The position numbers were made by a program, and so were the translations under genes. From contig JAQWFW010000020.1 in the NCBI GenBank assembly GCA_029238515.1, positions 1 to 64,000 on the forward strand: a DNA stretch of 64,000 bases, read 5' to 3'. Below, one piece after another: positions 1 through 9,536 of the stretch (positions are counted from its first letter, which is position 1; every line of letters starts with the position of its first letter). This DNA is from Flavobacteriaceae bacterium (GTDB lineage Bacteria > Bacteroidota > Bacteroidia > Flavobacteriales > Flavobacteriaceae). Under the pieces are notes generated by a model. That model searched no databases. It was not told the origin of the DNA and saw nothing but the letters and a program-made list of their open reading frames with translations.

Positions 1-314
1 TTAAGCTTTCTTTGAAAAAGTCTACAATTATTTGGTCTTGAAAAGCATAAATTATATCTTGAAGTATTGGATGATATTTATCCATTTGATAGGCCACATA
101 TTTGAACTCTCTCAAACTTTTTTTGAGTACAGCATCTTTCACATATGGAAAATTCTGATAAATATCTAACACTAATTCTTTTGGGAGTAAATCGTCAATA
201 AAAAAATAGCCAATAGAATGCTCAGAATCCATATAAGATGCTAGAATTTCCTTTTTGTTTGATTTTAATTGAGCTAAAATCAAGTCTGCTATTTCTGACT
301 TGTTATAATCCATT
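1..314 (-). CDS. 2OG-Fe(II) oxygenase-like protein, 3' part outside window
   Basis: An open frame runs from an ATG at 314 to the window edge with no stop, giving the first 104 residues; the C-terminus lies outside. The segments FFIDDLLPKELVLDIYQNFP and KKSLREFKYVAYQMDKY, followed by IYAFQD, resemble the N-terminal part of SM-20/prolyl-4-hydroxylase-like 2OG-Fe(II) oxygenases that are common in Bacteroidota polysaccharide loci. The HxD...H iron ligands would be in the missing part, so catalytic competence cannot be judged. It is divergent from the glycosyltransferase at 403. It may hydroxylate a sugar or lipid intermediate, but this is inferred only from family and neighbours. Confidence 0.65.
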
Positions 315-402
315 TTTCATTGTTGGAAGTGAATGATTTAAATTTAAGACTTTTGATTCAATAAAAAAATAAAAATTGTATTTTGTGGCTAATATTTCGT
401 TT

Positions 403-1296
403 ATGATTTCAGTATTAATTCCTGTACACAATTATTTGATTACACCATTGGTCCAAAGTTTGCACAAACAATTGACAGCAGAAAAAATCGCCTTTGAAAT
501 CATTTGTTTGGATGATGCTTCAACTGATAGAAAATTTACAAAAATTAATAAAAAAATCTGTGAATTAGAAGGTGTAAAATATAATCTTCTGAAAACCAAC
601 ATTGGCCGAAGTGCTATTAGAAATAAGCTTGCAAAAATAGCCCAATACGAATGGCTACTCTTTTTAGATGCTGATGTTCTCCCAAAATCAGAACTTTTTG
701 TCAGAAATTATCTTGACGCAATAGATTCAAATTCAGAAGTTACCGTTGGTGGTTTAGATTATGTCAATGAGGAACCTGAAAGTGACAACTATTTAAGATG
801 GAAATATGGGAGGAAACGAGAAATCAAAAGCAAAGAACAACGTCAACTACGTCCGTACATTAATCTTTTGGGGTGCAATTTTTTTATTCAGAAAAAAATT
901 TTCAACACAATCCAATTCAATACATCGATACCAAAAAAGGCCAATGAAGACACCTTATTTTCTTATAATCTAAAAACCAACAATATTTCTATAACTCACA
1001 TTGAAAATCCAGTTTATCATGATATTTCGGAAAGTAATTCCGTATTTTTAAAAAAATCTTTGGGTTATGCCGCCTCTTCCATTGGGTTTGTTCAGGAAAA
1101 CTTGATGAGTGAAGATTATATGAAAATTTCGCGTCTGTATTTCAAACTGAAGCGACTAAAAATTGATTTTCTGTTTGCGTTTAACTACAAAATATTTGGT
1201 GAATTTTTAAATCAGTGTTTACAGTCCAAAAAACCATCTTTGCTTATTTTTGACTTATACAAAATAAGTTACATTTGTTATATTTTCAGAAATTAA
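403..1296 (+). CDS. Family 2 glycosyltransferase
   Basis: This 297-residue GT-A fold glycosyltransferase should transfer a nucleotide-activated sugar to a growing surface polysaccharide at the cytoplasmic face. The N-terminus ISVLIPVHNY, the DDAST segment and FLDADVLP (the DxD-type metal and nucleotide site) are the family hallmarks. The frame opens at a TTG at 376, but the ATG at 403 places the ISVLIPVHN beta-strand at the very N-terminus, as is usual, so I use 403. Its stop TAA shares a base with the ATG of the next glycosyltransferase (TAATG at 1294-1298), implying translational coupling. The donor and acceptor sugars cannot be read from sequence. Confidence 0.85.
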   Translation: MISVLIPVHNYLITPLVQSLHKQLTAEKIAFEIICLDDASTDRKFTKINKKICELEGVKYNLLKTNIGRSAIRNKLAKIAQYEWLLFLDADVLPKSELFVRNYLDAIDSNSEVTVGGLDYVNEEPESDNYLRWKYGRKREIKSKEQRQLRPYINLLGCNFFIQKKIFNTIQFNTSIPKKANEDTLFSYNLKTNNISITHIENPVYHDISESNSVFLKKSLGYAASSIGFVQENLMSEDYMKISRLYFKLKRLKIDFLFAFNYKIFGEFLNQCLQSKKPSLLIFDLYKISYICYIFRN

Positions 1297-2234
1297 TGCC
1301 ATTTTTTTCAGTTGTCATACCGCTTTATAACAAAGAAAACTACATTCAAAATACCATTGAAAGTGCTCTAAATCAAACCTTTACAGATTTTGAAATTATT
1401 GTCGTTAATGATGGGTCAACGGATGAGGGTTTAAAGGTTGCAGAGCAAATAGAAGACTCTCGAATTAAAATATTTTCAACAATTAATGGGGGGGTTTCTA
1501 GGGCAAGAAATTATGGAGTTGAAAAAGCACAATCGGATTATATTGTGTTTTTGGATGCTGATGATTATTGGTATACACAACATCTAGAAAAATTAAATGT
1601 ATTAACGTCTACTTTTCCAAATCATAGTTGGTTTGCTTCGGCTTATGAAAAAAGATATAGTTCAAATTTAATTAAATCTATAAACTCACCTATTTTAAAT
1701 AAAGGGAAGGAATGGTTTGGCGAAGTTTCTGATTTTTTTATGCACAGTTTCATAGACTGCCTTACTTCTTCTTCTTCGGTTGCGATGAAAAAAGAATTTT
1801 TTATTTCGCTAGAAGGTTTCGATACTAAAATTTCTCATGGCGAAGATACTGACCTTTGGGTTAGAGCTGGTCTCAAAGAAAACTTGATTTTTTCTAATAA
1901 AGTCACTGTCCAATATAACTTAACGAGTAATAATCGTTCCTCAATAATTAATATAAGGGATCGTAAAAACCTAAATTTCAATAAGTTTTCCAAAGAAGAA
2001 AAAAACAATAAATATTTAAAAAAATATCTAGACCTCAATAGGTACTCATTGGCTTTGCAATATAAAATGGCAAAAAGCAACAAAATGTATAATGATTTGT
2101 GTGAAACTATAGATTTTGGAAATCTGAACAACAAACAACTTTTCTTATTAAAAACACCTACATTTTTATTAATCTCATTACTTAAAATTAAAAACAGTCT
2201 TGAATACCTTGGAGTTAAACTAAGCGCCTTTTAG
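1296..2234 (+). CDS. Family 2 glycosyltransferase
   Basis: A 312-residue GT2 enzyme starting FFSVVIPLYNKENYI, with VVNDGSTD and FLDADDYW as the nucleotide and DxD motifs in the first 110 residues. HGEDTDLW about halfway matches the ED motif of the catalytic base region. The ATG at 1296 overlaps the previous stop by one base, so the longer in-frame start at 1275 is unlikely. It forms a two-gene unit with the upstream glycosyltransferase. Its 3' end runs 15 bases into the convergent ketoisomerase gene. It probably extends the repeat unit of a surface glycan. Confidence 0.87.
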   Translation: MPFFSVVIPLYNKENYIQNTIESALNQTFTDFEIIVVNDGSTDEGLKVAEQIEDSRIKIFSTINGGVSRARNYGVEKAQSDYIVFLDADDYWYTQHLEKLNVLTSTFPNHSWFASAYEKRYSSNLIKSINSPILNKGKEWFGEVSDFFMHSFIDCLTSSSSVAMKKEFFISLEGFDTKISHGEDTDLWVRAGLKENLIFSNKVTVQYNLTSNNRSSIINIRDRKNLNFNKFSKEEKNNKYLKKYLDLNRYSLALQYKMAKSNKMYNDLCETIDFGNLNNKQLFLLKTPTFLLISLLKIKNSLEYLGVKLSAF

Positions 2235-2639
2235 AGTTTTAAATTCATTATATTCTCTAATATAATCATCTTCTGAAAACTCTCCTGAAGATAGCACTAA
2301 ACAAACTGCTCCAGATGAAAAATCTTCTAATTCACGCCATATCCAAGTTGGTACCAATAAACCCTTGTTTGGATTATTTAAAAAAAAATTTTTTTTTGAA
2401 AAACCATCGTCTAAAATCACATTAAAGCTACCGCTTAATGCAACCAAGAATGCCGATTGCTCTTTGTGAGCATGTCCGCCACGGTAAGAATTACTTGGGA
2501 CATCAAATAGATAATATACCCTTTTAATTTTATAAGGAATCGTTTCCTTTTCAATGATGGCTAGATTCCCTCTTACGTCTGTTATTGTTGGAATTTCTAT
2601 TAAATTAATATCATCTAAAGTTATGGTTTTGTTATTCAT
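2220..2639 (-). CDS. fdtA: FdtA/QdtA-like dTDP-4-keto-6-deoxyhexose 3,4-ketoisomerase
   Basis: A 139-residue single-domain cupin of normal family length. It has the DVRGNL, KRVYY and RGGHAHK (53-59) motifs of sugar 3,4-ketoisomerases. The histidines of the HAH segment are the expected active-site residues. These enzymes convert dTDP-4-keto-6-deoxyglucose to the 3-keto isomer, the substrate for a 3-aminotransferase. The matching aminotransferase (5920-7023) is 3.3 kb away on the same strand, separated by an oppositely oriented glycosyltransferase gene. The ATG overlaps the upstream glycosyltransferase stop (ATGA). Fuc3N-type and Qui3N-type products cannot be told apart from sequence. Confidence 0.82.
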   Translation of the reverse strand: MNNKTITLDDINLIEIPTITDVRGNLAIIEKETIPYKIKRVYYLFDVPSNSYRGGHAHKEQSAFLVALSGSFNVILDDGFSKKNFFLNNPNKGLLVPTWIWRELEDFSSGAVCLVLSSGEFSEDDYIREYNEFKTLKGA

Positions 2640-3451
2640 TTCATATATGATTTATAATTATGAATTCCTTTGAATCCAATTTTAATTTTACTTGTAACTT
2701 CTTCTAATGAAATATAATTTTTTCTTAACAAGAAAAATACAAATTTTAATACTAAAAAATACGCTAGGTTATTATATTTGTAAGAATTTATTGCTCCTGT
2801 TGCGTATAAAATTCGTTCGCTTGCTACTTTATCGCTTGACGAAAAGGGTTTGTGTAGAGAAATTGACTTATTAACAAACCACATTTTTAGTTGTTTTTTT
2901 TTGGCTTCTGTAAGGAAAATATAATTTTCCCCATCTTCAAAATTAGCACCTAGTCCAAATCGTTCATCATATATTAATTCATCTAAAAAATCTTTTTTTA
3001 AAGTCATTTCAACTGATAGAGTTTGGCGAAACATATACTCATTTAACTGTCTAGATGATTTTGGATACTTCCAGTAAAGTTTATTTTCTGTAGTCGTTGT
3101 TTGAAATGTGATTATAGGTTGTTTATTATTTTGATGAGCTTCAATAATAATTTTTTCGAATCCCTCTAAAAAAATTACATCGTCATCAGCGATTAAACAT
3201 ATTGGCTTTATTGCATTTTTAAGCGCTAGATTCCTGCTTTTGGAGAGTCCTTTTTCAAAAGAGTTTATAACTCGTATTGTGCTATGGTCAGAGATTAGTA
3301 GTTTGTTCTCTGTTGTCTGATTTATTATTAAAATACTAAAATCTAAAAAATTACACTTCGAAAACATCTTTTTTAAAAAATCTAAAGATGTTCTGTTCAT
3401 TGTTGAAATTAAAATCTCTAATTCTGTATTTTTATCTTTAACTTTAGTCAT
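2636..3451 (-). CDS. Glycosyltransferase, GT2-like
   Basis: A 271-residue protein with a GT-A-like N-terminus (ELEILISTMNRTSLDFL), a KGLSKSRNLAL segment and an IADDDVIF acidic motif typical of the donor-binding site. FGLGANFEDGENYIFL in the second half resembles the acceptor-side ED motif of GT2 enzymes from Bacteroidota polysaccharide loci. It overlaps the downstream ketoisomerase by four bases (ATGA), so the two are almost certainly co-translated. It is divergent from the GT4 gene at 3488 across a 36-base gap. Substrate unknown. Confidence 0.72.
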   Translation of the reverse strand: MTKVKDKNTELEILISTMNRTSLDFLKKMFSKCNFLDFSILIINQTTENKLLISDHSTIRVINSFEKGLSKSRNLALKNAIKPICLIADDDVIFLEGFEKIIIEAHQNNKQPIITFQTTTTENKLYWKYPKSSRQLNEYMFRQTLSVEMTLKKDFLDELIYDERFGLGANFEDGENYIFLTEAKKKQLKMWFVNKSISLHKPFSSSDKVASERILYATGAINSYKYNNLAYFLVLKFVFFLLRKNYISLEEVTSKIKIGFKGIHNYKSYMK

Positions 3452-3487
3452 TCAAATTCGATATTACAACAAATGTATAAAATATAG

Positions 3488-4636
3488 ATGAGGATTTTAC
3501 TAATTGGTGAATACAGTAGACTTCACAATTCTTTAAAAAAAGGATTATCGGAACTTGGCCATGAGGTTTTACTTGTTGGTACAGGTGATTTGTTTAAACA
3601 TTATCCTGTAGATATATCAATAAAACCTAAATTTTTATCAAATAAGCCATTTCCTCACTTTATAAGAAAACTATTTTTTAGATTAATAAAAAAAGACCTT
3701 GCGCATTGGGAAATAGGATATCGTTTCGAAAAATTACTGCCTCAATTAAAAGACTACGATGTAGTTCAACTGATCAATTCGCATAGTATAGGAGCTTTTC
3801 CAAAAAAAGAAAAAAAATTATTAAAAGTACTTTTTGCCCAAAATAAAAATATTTTTTTGATGGCTTGCGGCGATGACTATCCCGTAATTAAGCACTACTT
3901 AGAGGGTAATGAACGTTATAATATTCTAACTCCTTATTTGGAAAGCAAAGGGAAAAATTATGCTGATTTTTCATTAAAATATATATCCCCTAAATTTAAA
4001 TCCTTATTTGATTTTGTATATCAACATGCAAAAGCTGTTATTCCAAGTGACATTGACTATAAGCTTCCATGGGCAAATTGGAAAAAAATTATGCCTGTAA
4101 TTCCTAATCCCGTTTTAATTCCTCAAATATACAGTCCTATAAATTGCATGAACAGAAAAGTGATTGTTTTCCTAGGTATCAATACGCTTAATTATTCAAA
4201 AAAAGGATATAAATATTTTGAAAAAGCATTAGAAAAATTACAAAAAAATTATGCAAATAAAGTAGAAATTAGACTGACGAAAAACTTGCCATTTGATGAG
4301 TATATAATACATTTAGAATCCTGTGATATCCTTTTGGATGCCATTTTTTATTACGATCAAGGTTACAATGCCTTGGAAGCAATGGCAAGAGGAAAAGTTG
4401 TATTTACAGGAGCTGAAATTGAATTTATGGAACACTACAATTTGAAGCACCGGGTGTGCATTAATGCTTTACCTGATACTGATCAAATTTATTCAGAGCT
4501 AGAAAATTTAATTTTAAATCCTGAAAAAATAAATAAGATTGGTGAAAAAGCGCGCGAATTTATCGAAAAAGAACACCATCACAAAACAGTTGCAAGTAAA
4601 TATATTCAGGTTTGGAGAGATTATGTAGTAATTTGA
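3488..4636 (+). CDS. Family 4-type (GT-B fold) glycosyltransferase
   Basis: A 382-residue protein with the Rossmann N-terminus MRILLIGEYSRLHNSL and GHEVLLVGTG of GT-B glycosyltransferases. In the C-terminal half it has YDQGYNALEAMARGKVVFTG, where the E of NALEAMA is the usual nucleotide-sugar contact of GT4 enzymes. It is a lone plus-strand gene between minus-strand genes. It ends immediately before the stop codon of the convergent flippase gene, with no base between them. It probably adds one sugar of the surface glycan. Confidence 0.78.
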   Translation: MRILLIGEYSRLHNSLKKGLSELGHEVLLVGTGDLFKHYPVDISIKPKFLSNKPFPHFIRKLFFRLIKKDLAHWEIGYRFEKLLPQLKDYDVVQLINSHSIGAFPKKEKKLLKVLFAQNKNIFLMACGDDYPVIKHYLEGNERYNILTPYLESKGKNYADFSLKYISPKFKSLFDFVYQHAKAVIPSDIDYKLPWANWKKIMPVIPNPVLIPQIYSPINCMNRKVIVFLGINTLNYSKKGYKYFEKALEKLQKNYANKVEIRLTKNLPFDEYIIHLESCDILLDAIFYYDQGYNALEAMARGKVVFTGAEIEFMEHYNLKHRVCINALPDTDQIYSELENLILNPEKINKIGEKAREFIEKEHHHKTVASKYIQVWRDYVVI

Positions 4637-5923
4637 TTAGTTATTTTGATTTTCAAATCTAAAATATCGAAATACTAAAAAGACGACAACTAGTAAATAA
4701 ATTATATATCGAAATAAATGCCCCATCACAACACCTTCAACACCATAGATACCGCTCAAATAGTTTGCAAAAACATAAAATAGAACAAGCGATAGAATTT
4801 CAGTGAAAATAAAATTTCTTGCTAATTTTTTAGCAAAAAATTGATGCGCTAAAACTATTGAAATTAATTTAATAAAATCTGCTGTTAATTGCCATTTGAA
4901 TAGTGGTTTCATTCCTTTATAATCCAAAAAAATATAATCGATAAACAATTGACGGCCTAGAAATATAACAAACATGCCGGCTGCGAATAGAGGCAATAAC
5001 GTTTTGTATATATTAACTACTTCTGTTACAAAATCTTTTTTGCTGTAGATTCCTGAAAATTTCGGAATCACATATAGCGTAAAGATAGCACCAGAAAAAA
5101 CCATATAATTACTTGATAATGTTGTCATAGCTGTCCAGACGTCAGCGTCATTAGCACCAATTTTATCTTCTATCATTATGCGAATATCTGCCTCTACAAA
5201 GTTTAATAGTATTGTAGAAATAAATGACATCAATGAAAATGCAAGCAAACTTTTGAATAGAGACGTTCTAAATTGAATTTTTGAAAACTGAACATATTCC
5301 TTCAATACCTTCACAAAAACAAACATCATTACAATAACTTGAATGATTGGAATACTTGCTATGGCTAATAATACTCCTGATAAATTGAATTGATACAAAA
5401 ACCAAATGATTAGGGTTGAAGAAATTATATAGCTTACTAATTCGATTTTTGCAAAATATTTATACTCCGATAAACCATTAATCACACCATTAAAAACACG
5501 CTGAATTGCTATAAATGGAGCTATGACTGCTATTACTTTTACGATGTAACTATAGTCTGATGAGAAAAAAAAATAAGTACTAATTGCTTCTGAAAAAAAA
5601 TAGAGAATGACAAATGTCATTATGCTACCTATAACTGTAAAAACAAATGCGGTTGAAAATAATTTTTGTAGATACTGTTTATTTTCTTTGTATTCAGCCA
5701 CATATTTAACTATGCCATTAAAAATTCCTAATGATGTGAATGATGATAAGATTTGCATTAAGTTGCGAAGCGATCCAACTTTGGCATATCCCCCACTCAC
5801 AAGGTTTTGTGTAAGTTCTCTTTGAATAAAGAAACCTATAAAAAGTCTCACGAAAATAACTCCAGCATTTAATGAAGTTATTTTTAATAATAAATTTTCT
5901 CTTATAAATTTTGGAAGCTTCAA
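4637..5923 (-). CDS. Wzx/MATE-type polysaccharide flippase (O-antigen translocase)
   Basis: A 428-residue, very hydrophobic protein with about 12 predicted membrane helices. Its N-terminal pattern ([20 protein letters not shown]) is typical of WzxE-like O-antigen translocases, which flip lipid-linked repeat units to the periplasmic side. The start is a TTG at 5923 overlapping the aminotransferase stop (TTGA); no in-frame ATG occurs early enough, so a non-ATG start with translational coupling is likely. Operon order GNAT, aminotransferase, flippase supports export of an amino-sugar glycan. It lacks features that would separate Wzx from other MOP-superfamily exporters. Confidence 0.82.
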   Translation of the reverse strand: MKLPKFIRENLLLKITSLNAGVIFVRLFIGFFIQRELTQNLVSGGYAKVGSLRNLMQILSSFTSLGIFNGIVKYVAEYKENKQYLQKLFSTAFVFTVIGSIMTFVILYFFSEAISTYFFFSSDYSYIVKVIAVIAPFIAIQRVFNGVINGLSEYKYFAKIELVSYIISSTLIIWFLYQFNLSGVLLAIASIPIIQVIVMMFVFVKVLKEYVQFSKIQFRTSLFKSLLAFSLMSFISTILLNFVEADIRIMIEDKIGANDADVWTAMTTLSSNYMVFSGAIFTLYVIPKFSGIYSKKDFVTEVVNIYKTLLPLFAAGMFVIFLGRQLFIDYIFLDYKGMKPLFKWQLTADFIKLISIVLAHQFFAKKLARNFIFTEILSLVLFYVFANYLSGIYGVEGVVMGHLFRYIIYLLVVVFLVFRYFRFENQNN

Positions 5924-7023
5924 TGATATGAATTTAAAACTGATATGATAAAGTTAACATCTTTTTCTGAAAGTACTGGGCTAATAGGAATACTTACTAG
6001 CTGTTTTTGGATTTTCTCTGTAACTGGAAAATGTAAATCTGAATATTCCAAAAGAGCCTTTTGTTGATGGGGTGCAATTGGATAGTGAATTAAAGTTCCT
6101 ATTTCATGTGCTTCAAAATGAGTTAAAAACTTATCTCTATCCTCGACACGAATTACAAAAAGATGAAAAACATGATCATTCTTATATCTAAATGAAGGTA
6201 ATTTAATGTGTTTATTATTAACATACTTCAAATATTTTTTTGCAATCTCTATCCTCATTAGATTGTCTTGATCAAGAGAAGGTAGTTTTTTCCTTAATAT
6301 TGCTGCTTGCAATTCATCCAAACGGGAATTTATACCAACATACTCATTCACGTATTTAGAAGATGTTCCATAGTTTCTTAGCTTTTTAATTACATCTGCG
6401 AGTTGCTCATTGTTTGTGGTTACTGCTCCTGCATCTCCTAGTGCTCCAAGATTTTTTGAAGGATAGAAACTAAACCCTGCTGCATCTGCTAATGCGCCAG
6501 CTTTTGTGCCATTTTCATTTGTAGCGCCATGAGCTTGTGCTGCATCTTCAATTACCAATAAGTTTTTCGACTTTGCTAACGCTAAAATTTTACTCATTGG
6601 AGAGAGCTGACCATACAAATGTACAGGCAAAATTGCCTTTGTTTTTTCTGATATTAAAGACGCTAATTCTTCTAAATTAAAATTATGAGTTACCGATTCT
6701 GATTCTACAAGTTTTGGAACTAAACCAACCTGTTTGATAGCGAGTATTGTTGCGATATAAGTATTTGAAGCAACTAAAACCTCATCTCCTTTTTTTAGGT
6801 GACCTAAAATAATATAACCCTCTAAAATTAAACGCAAAGCATCCAATCCATTCCCTACACCTACACAATGAGAAACCCCACAATAAGATGCAAATTCTTC
6901 TTCAAAGGCCTTTACATGAGATCCTAAAATATAATAGCCAGAATCTAAAAATGAATTAAAGACAGATTTAAACTCATTTTCAAAACGTTTATTGATTTTT
7001 GAAAGATCTAAAAACGGTATCAT
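5920..7023 (-). CDS. fdtB: DegT/DnrJ/EryC1 sugar aminotransferase, FdtB-like
   Basis: A 367-residue PLP enzyme of the DegT/DnrJ/EryC1 family. [10 protein letters not shown] (with D160) and [19 protein letters not shown] with the Schiff-base lysine K190 are clear. This family transaminates 3- or 4-keto-6-deoxy nucleotide sugars. The FdtA-like isomerase in the same locus points to the 3-keto sugar and thus a dTDP-3-amino-3,6-dideoxyhexose. The GNAT gene upstream overlaps it by four bases, and the flippase downstream overlaps by four, so the three form one unit. A role in 4-amino sugar synthesis is the main alternative. Confidence 0.83.
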   Translation of the reverse strand: MIPFLDLSKINKRFENEFKSVFNSFLDSGYYILGSHVKAFEEEFASYCGVSHCVGVGNGLDALRLILEGYIILGHLKKGDEVLVASNTYIATILAIKQVGLVPKLVESESVTHNFNLEELASLISEKTKAILPVHLYGQLSPMSKILALAKSKNLLVIEDAAQAHGATNENGTKAGALADAAGFSFYPSKNLGALGDAGAVTTNNEQLADVIKKLRNYGTSSKYVNEYVGINSRLDELQAAILRKKLPSLDQDNLMRIEIAKKYLKYVNNKHIKLPSFRYKNDHVFHLFVIRVEDRDKFLTHFEAHEIGTLIHYPIAPHQQKALLEYSDLHFPVTEKIQKQLVSIPISPVLSEKDVNFIISVLNSYH

Positions 7024-7958
7024 AAAAACAAATCATTTAGTAGCACATGATTTTTTGTGCTAATTTCATAAAATTCATGCACAATACTTCGCGCACCAAA
7101 ACTTTCTTTCCAAGATAACAAGCCCTGATTTACATGACGACCTTGATTTTCTGTTGAAATACCAAAATCAAAATATTTTTTGTGTTTATATTTTTCATTT
7201 ATTAAATAATTAAACAAAACGTCCAAACCACCTTGTTGTTGACGATCTTTATTTGCCGAAATATATTGTACATGCGCTACTGTGTCTGTTTCAAAAATAG
7301 TGGCACCGGCTACAATTTTATTTTCATGAAAAACACTATACTGTTTAATATGATTTGGAAATTTATTTCTGAGCTTACTAATTTCCGAAACTGTATGTAC
7401 CGGCAAAACATTATGACTCTCTTTTAGGTTTGGAATCAATATCTCGTTCCAAAAAGCAGATAAGTCAGTCTCTTCCTTTATGGTTAAATTATTCTTAATT
7501 CCTTTTTTAATTCCCCTCTTTCGATTTGAAGAATCAATTTGTAGCTGATGTGAATATTCAATTACAGAAGAAATATCTTTCCGCACCAAAGATGCTTCTG
7601 TCTTGAACAACAAATAAGAAATCTCATCGCTTGGTAGTTTAGTATAAATCTCAGGTAATAATTTTAAATGAAGTTTATAAATATTATATTGCTCTAAATA
7701 TTTTAAAAGTGAATAATAAATATAAAAAATATCATCAAATTTCGTTTTAGAACTTAAAAGAACTCCACCGTAGCTCAAGCCTTGATGAGAATATATTTCA
7801 TCTCCAACACGATTTGCAGGCAATAAACCCACAAGGAGCTCATCCTTGAAAAATAGCAACGAATGATCCTGAAATCTGTCTTTATGATATTCTAAAAAAT
7901 CTCTTTTAAAAAGAAAAGTAGCGTTTTTGGAACCGTCTATAAAACGATTCCAAATCAT
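7020..7958 (-). CDS. FemAB/GNAT-fold acyl- or aminoacyltransferase
   Basis: A 312-residue protein resembling the FemAB-like GNAT proteins of Bacteroidota sugar loci. It begins with a [20 protein letters not shown] segment, then HQGLSYGG, and ends with the [22 protein letters not shown] pattern seen in double-GNAT FemAB relatives. It overlaps fdtB by four bases. Because no FdtC-type hexapeptide acetyltransferase is present in the window, this protein is a candidate to N-acylate the 3-amino sugar. That assignment is inference; FemAB relatives can also transfer amino acids to other acceptors. Confidence 0.7.
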   Translation of the reverse strand: MIWNRFIDGSKNATFLFKRDFLEYHKDRFQDHSLLFFKDELLVGLLPANRVGDEIYSHQGLSYGGVLLSSKTKFDDIFYIYYSLLKYLEQYNIYKLHLKLLPEIYTKLPSDEISYLLFKTEASLVRKDISSVIEYSHQLQIDSSNRKRGIKKGIKNNLTIKEETDLSAFWNEILIPNLKESHNVLPVHTVSEISKLRNKFPNHIKQYSVFHENKIVAGATIFETDTVAHVQYISANKDRQQQGGLDVLFNYLINEKYKHKKYFDFGISTENQGRHVNQGLLSWKESFGARSIVHEFYEISTKNHVLLNDLFL

Positions 7959-8054
7959 TTGGTCTTCTACTTTATATTTTTTTACTTTATAAATAATCTA
8001 ATGTTTAAAAACCATTCTAAAATAAAATATATGGCGATAGTACTAAATAAATGG

Positions 8055-9533
8055 TTATTTTTCAATAAATACAAATTCTCCTTTATCATTTACAACTTGA
8101 TATACTGAATTATAAAAGTAATTCTTTATATGAATATTGTAGCTTGAATCATCTTCCATATTGTCAAGGTACTGCTTATTTTCACTTAACACTGAAAATA
8201 ATACACGAAATAGGTTTACATTTGATACTAAGTCTGTATCGTATCCTTTGGGATCTACACCATTCCATTTAATTGCAGCAAGTGTAGAAAAAATTGATTC
8301 AATTTTTGCTTGATCCTGAGTTTGAAACATTTCATTGTAATTTACCATACCTACCCAACCTCCATGATCGGCTAAAACAATAATAATAGCTTCATTGTCT
8401 ACTTCTGAAATATATGAAATAGTTTCTTTTAGCCAAACATTCACCTCTTCTATTTTTTGAATATATAACTTACGTTCAGTTTCTACTCTGTCATCTGGGG
8501 CTGAAAAACGCACATGATGAGGCATCAACTTTTCGATAAAATAAAAATTAGAAAAAGAATTTTTATTAATTACATCCAACAGATCTTCAAAAACTACTTT
8601 TTTGATTTTATTTCCATCTGTAAACAATGGGATTTCCTCGTTTATAATATTTGAATAATCATATTTCATTTCAGAATAGTTCTGTTGAAAATAATCATCT
8701 TGAACAATAAAATGGGTTTTATAATTATTGTTTGTTAAAATTGTATTTACGGGATTATCTCCACAAATTATTTCTCTTGCATTGGGCATTTCTATGGATG
8801 GAAATATCGTTTTCCCAAATAAGTGTTGCTTCATCAAAAACATTGAAGAATTTGATGTTAAACTCGCAGGATAATTACTCCTAAAGCGATCATATATCGT
8901 AAACTCATTTTTTCGCAACCAACCATATAAATCACTTTCGTGTTGATATATATTACTTTTCATCATACTTTGAGCAACATATCCATCGGGTTGTATCAAA
9001 TAAATATTAGGTGTTTTTTTTAGTTTTGTATTTAAAATTTCAAAATCATTAAAATTATATCGTCCATTGACTATACTTTCTATTAAATGGTTAGAGACTT
9101 TAAAAATTGGTATTATGGTCATTAAAATAATTAGGACTACAATTTTTTTATATTCTCTAAAAAGTTTTAAGGATAACAAAAAACTAATTATTAATATACA
9201 TAGTAATATTTTTTTTTTAATGACGAGAAACATTACATACGTTAATAGTACAGCAGTACAAAAGATCAAAGAAACGAACAATACATGCTTTTTGCATTTC
9301 AAAAACTTTGGATTGAATTCAAAAAATATTTGTAAGAGAACAAAATAAAGTATTGGGATTCCCAAAAATAAACTTCCAATGGAAGTAAGGTGATTCAAGG
9401 AGTTTATTGCAAAAAAATTGTTGGAAAAGTAAAACACTAAAGGAAAAAAGCCACAAATAAAACCTAAAAAAAAAGGATTATCAGAGTCATTTTCATAATA
9501 GCCATCAAGCATTCCCTTTAATGTCTTTAGCAT
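8055..9533 (-). CDS. Membrane protein with sulfatase/alkaline-phosphatase-fold domain
   Basis: A 492-residue protein with about five N-terminal membrane helices (residues about 20-160), then an extracytoplasmic alkaline-phosphatase-superfamily domain. PNIYLIQPDGY carries the first metal-binding Asp and VLADHGGW carries the Asp-His metal ligands. The nucleophile region (YPASLTSNSSM) has Ser/Thr and no CxPxR, so it is not a formylglycine sulfatase. It is more like LtaS/EptA-type transferases that move phosphoglycerol or phosphoethanolamine. It lies four bases after the methyltransferase gene, in a cassette next to the polysaccharide locus, so modification of a surface glycan or lipid is plausible. 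Confidence 0.72.
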   Translation of the reverse strand: MLKTLKGMLDGYYENDSDNPFFLGFICGFFPLVFYFSNNFFAINSLNHLTSIGSLFLGIPILYFVLLQIFFEFNPKFLKCKKHVLFVSLIFCTAVLLTYVMFLVIKKKILLCILIISFLLSLKLFREYKKIVVLIILMTIIPIFKVSNHLIESIVNGRYNFNDFEILNTKLKKTPNIYLIQPDGYVAQSMMKSNIYQHESDLYGWLRKNEFTIYDRFRSNYPASLTSNSSMFLMKQHLFGKTIFPSIEMPNAREIICGDNPVNTILTNNNYKTHFIVQDDYFQQNYSEMKYDYSNIINEEIPLFTDGNKIKKVVFEDLLDVINKNSFSNFYFIEKLMPHHVRFSAPDDRVETERKLYIQKIEEVNVWLKETISYISEVDNEAIIIVLADHGGWVGMVNYNEMFQTQDQAKIESIFSTLAAIKWNGVDPKGYDTDLVSNVNLFRVLFSVLSENKQYLDNMEDDSSYNIHIKNYFYNSVYQVVNDKGEFVFIEK

Positions 9534-9536
9534 ACC

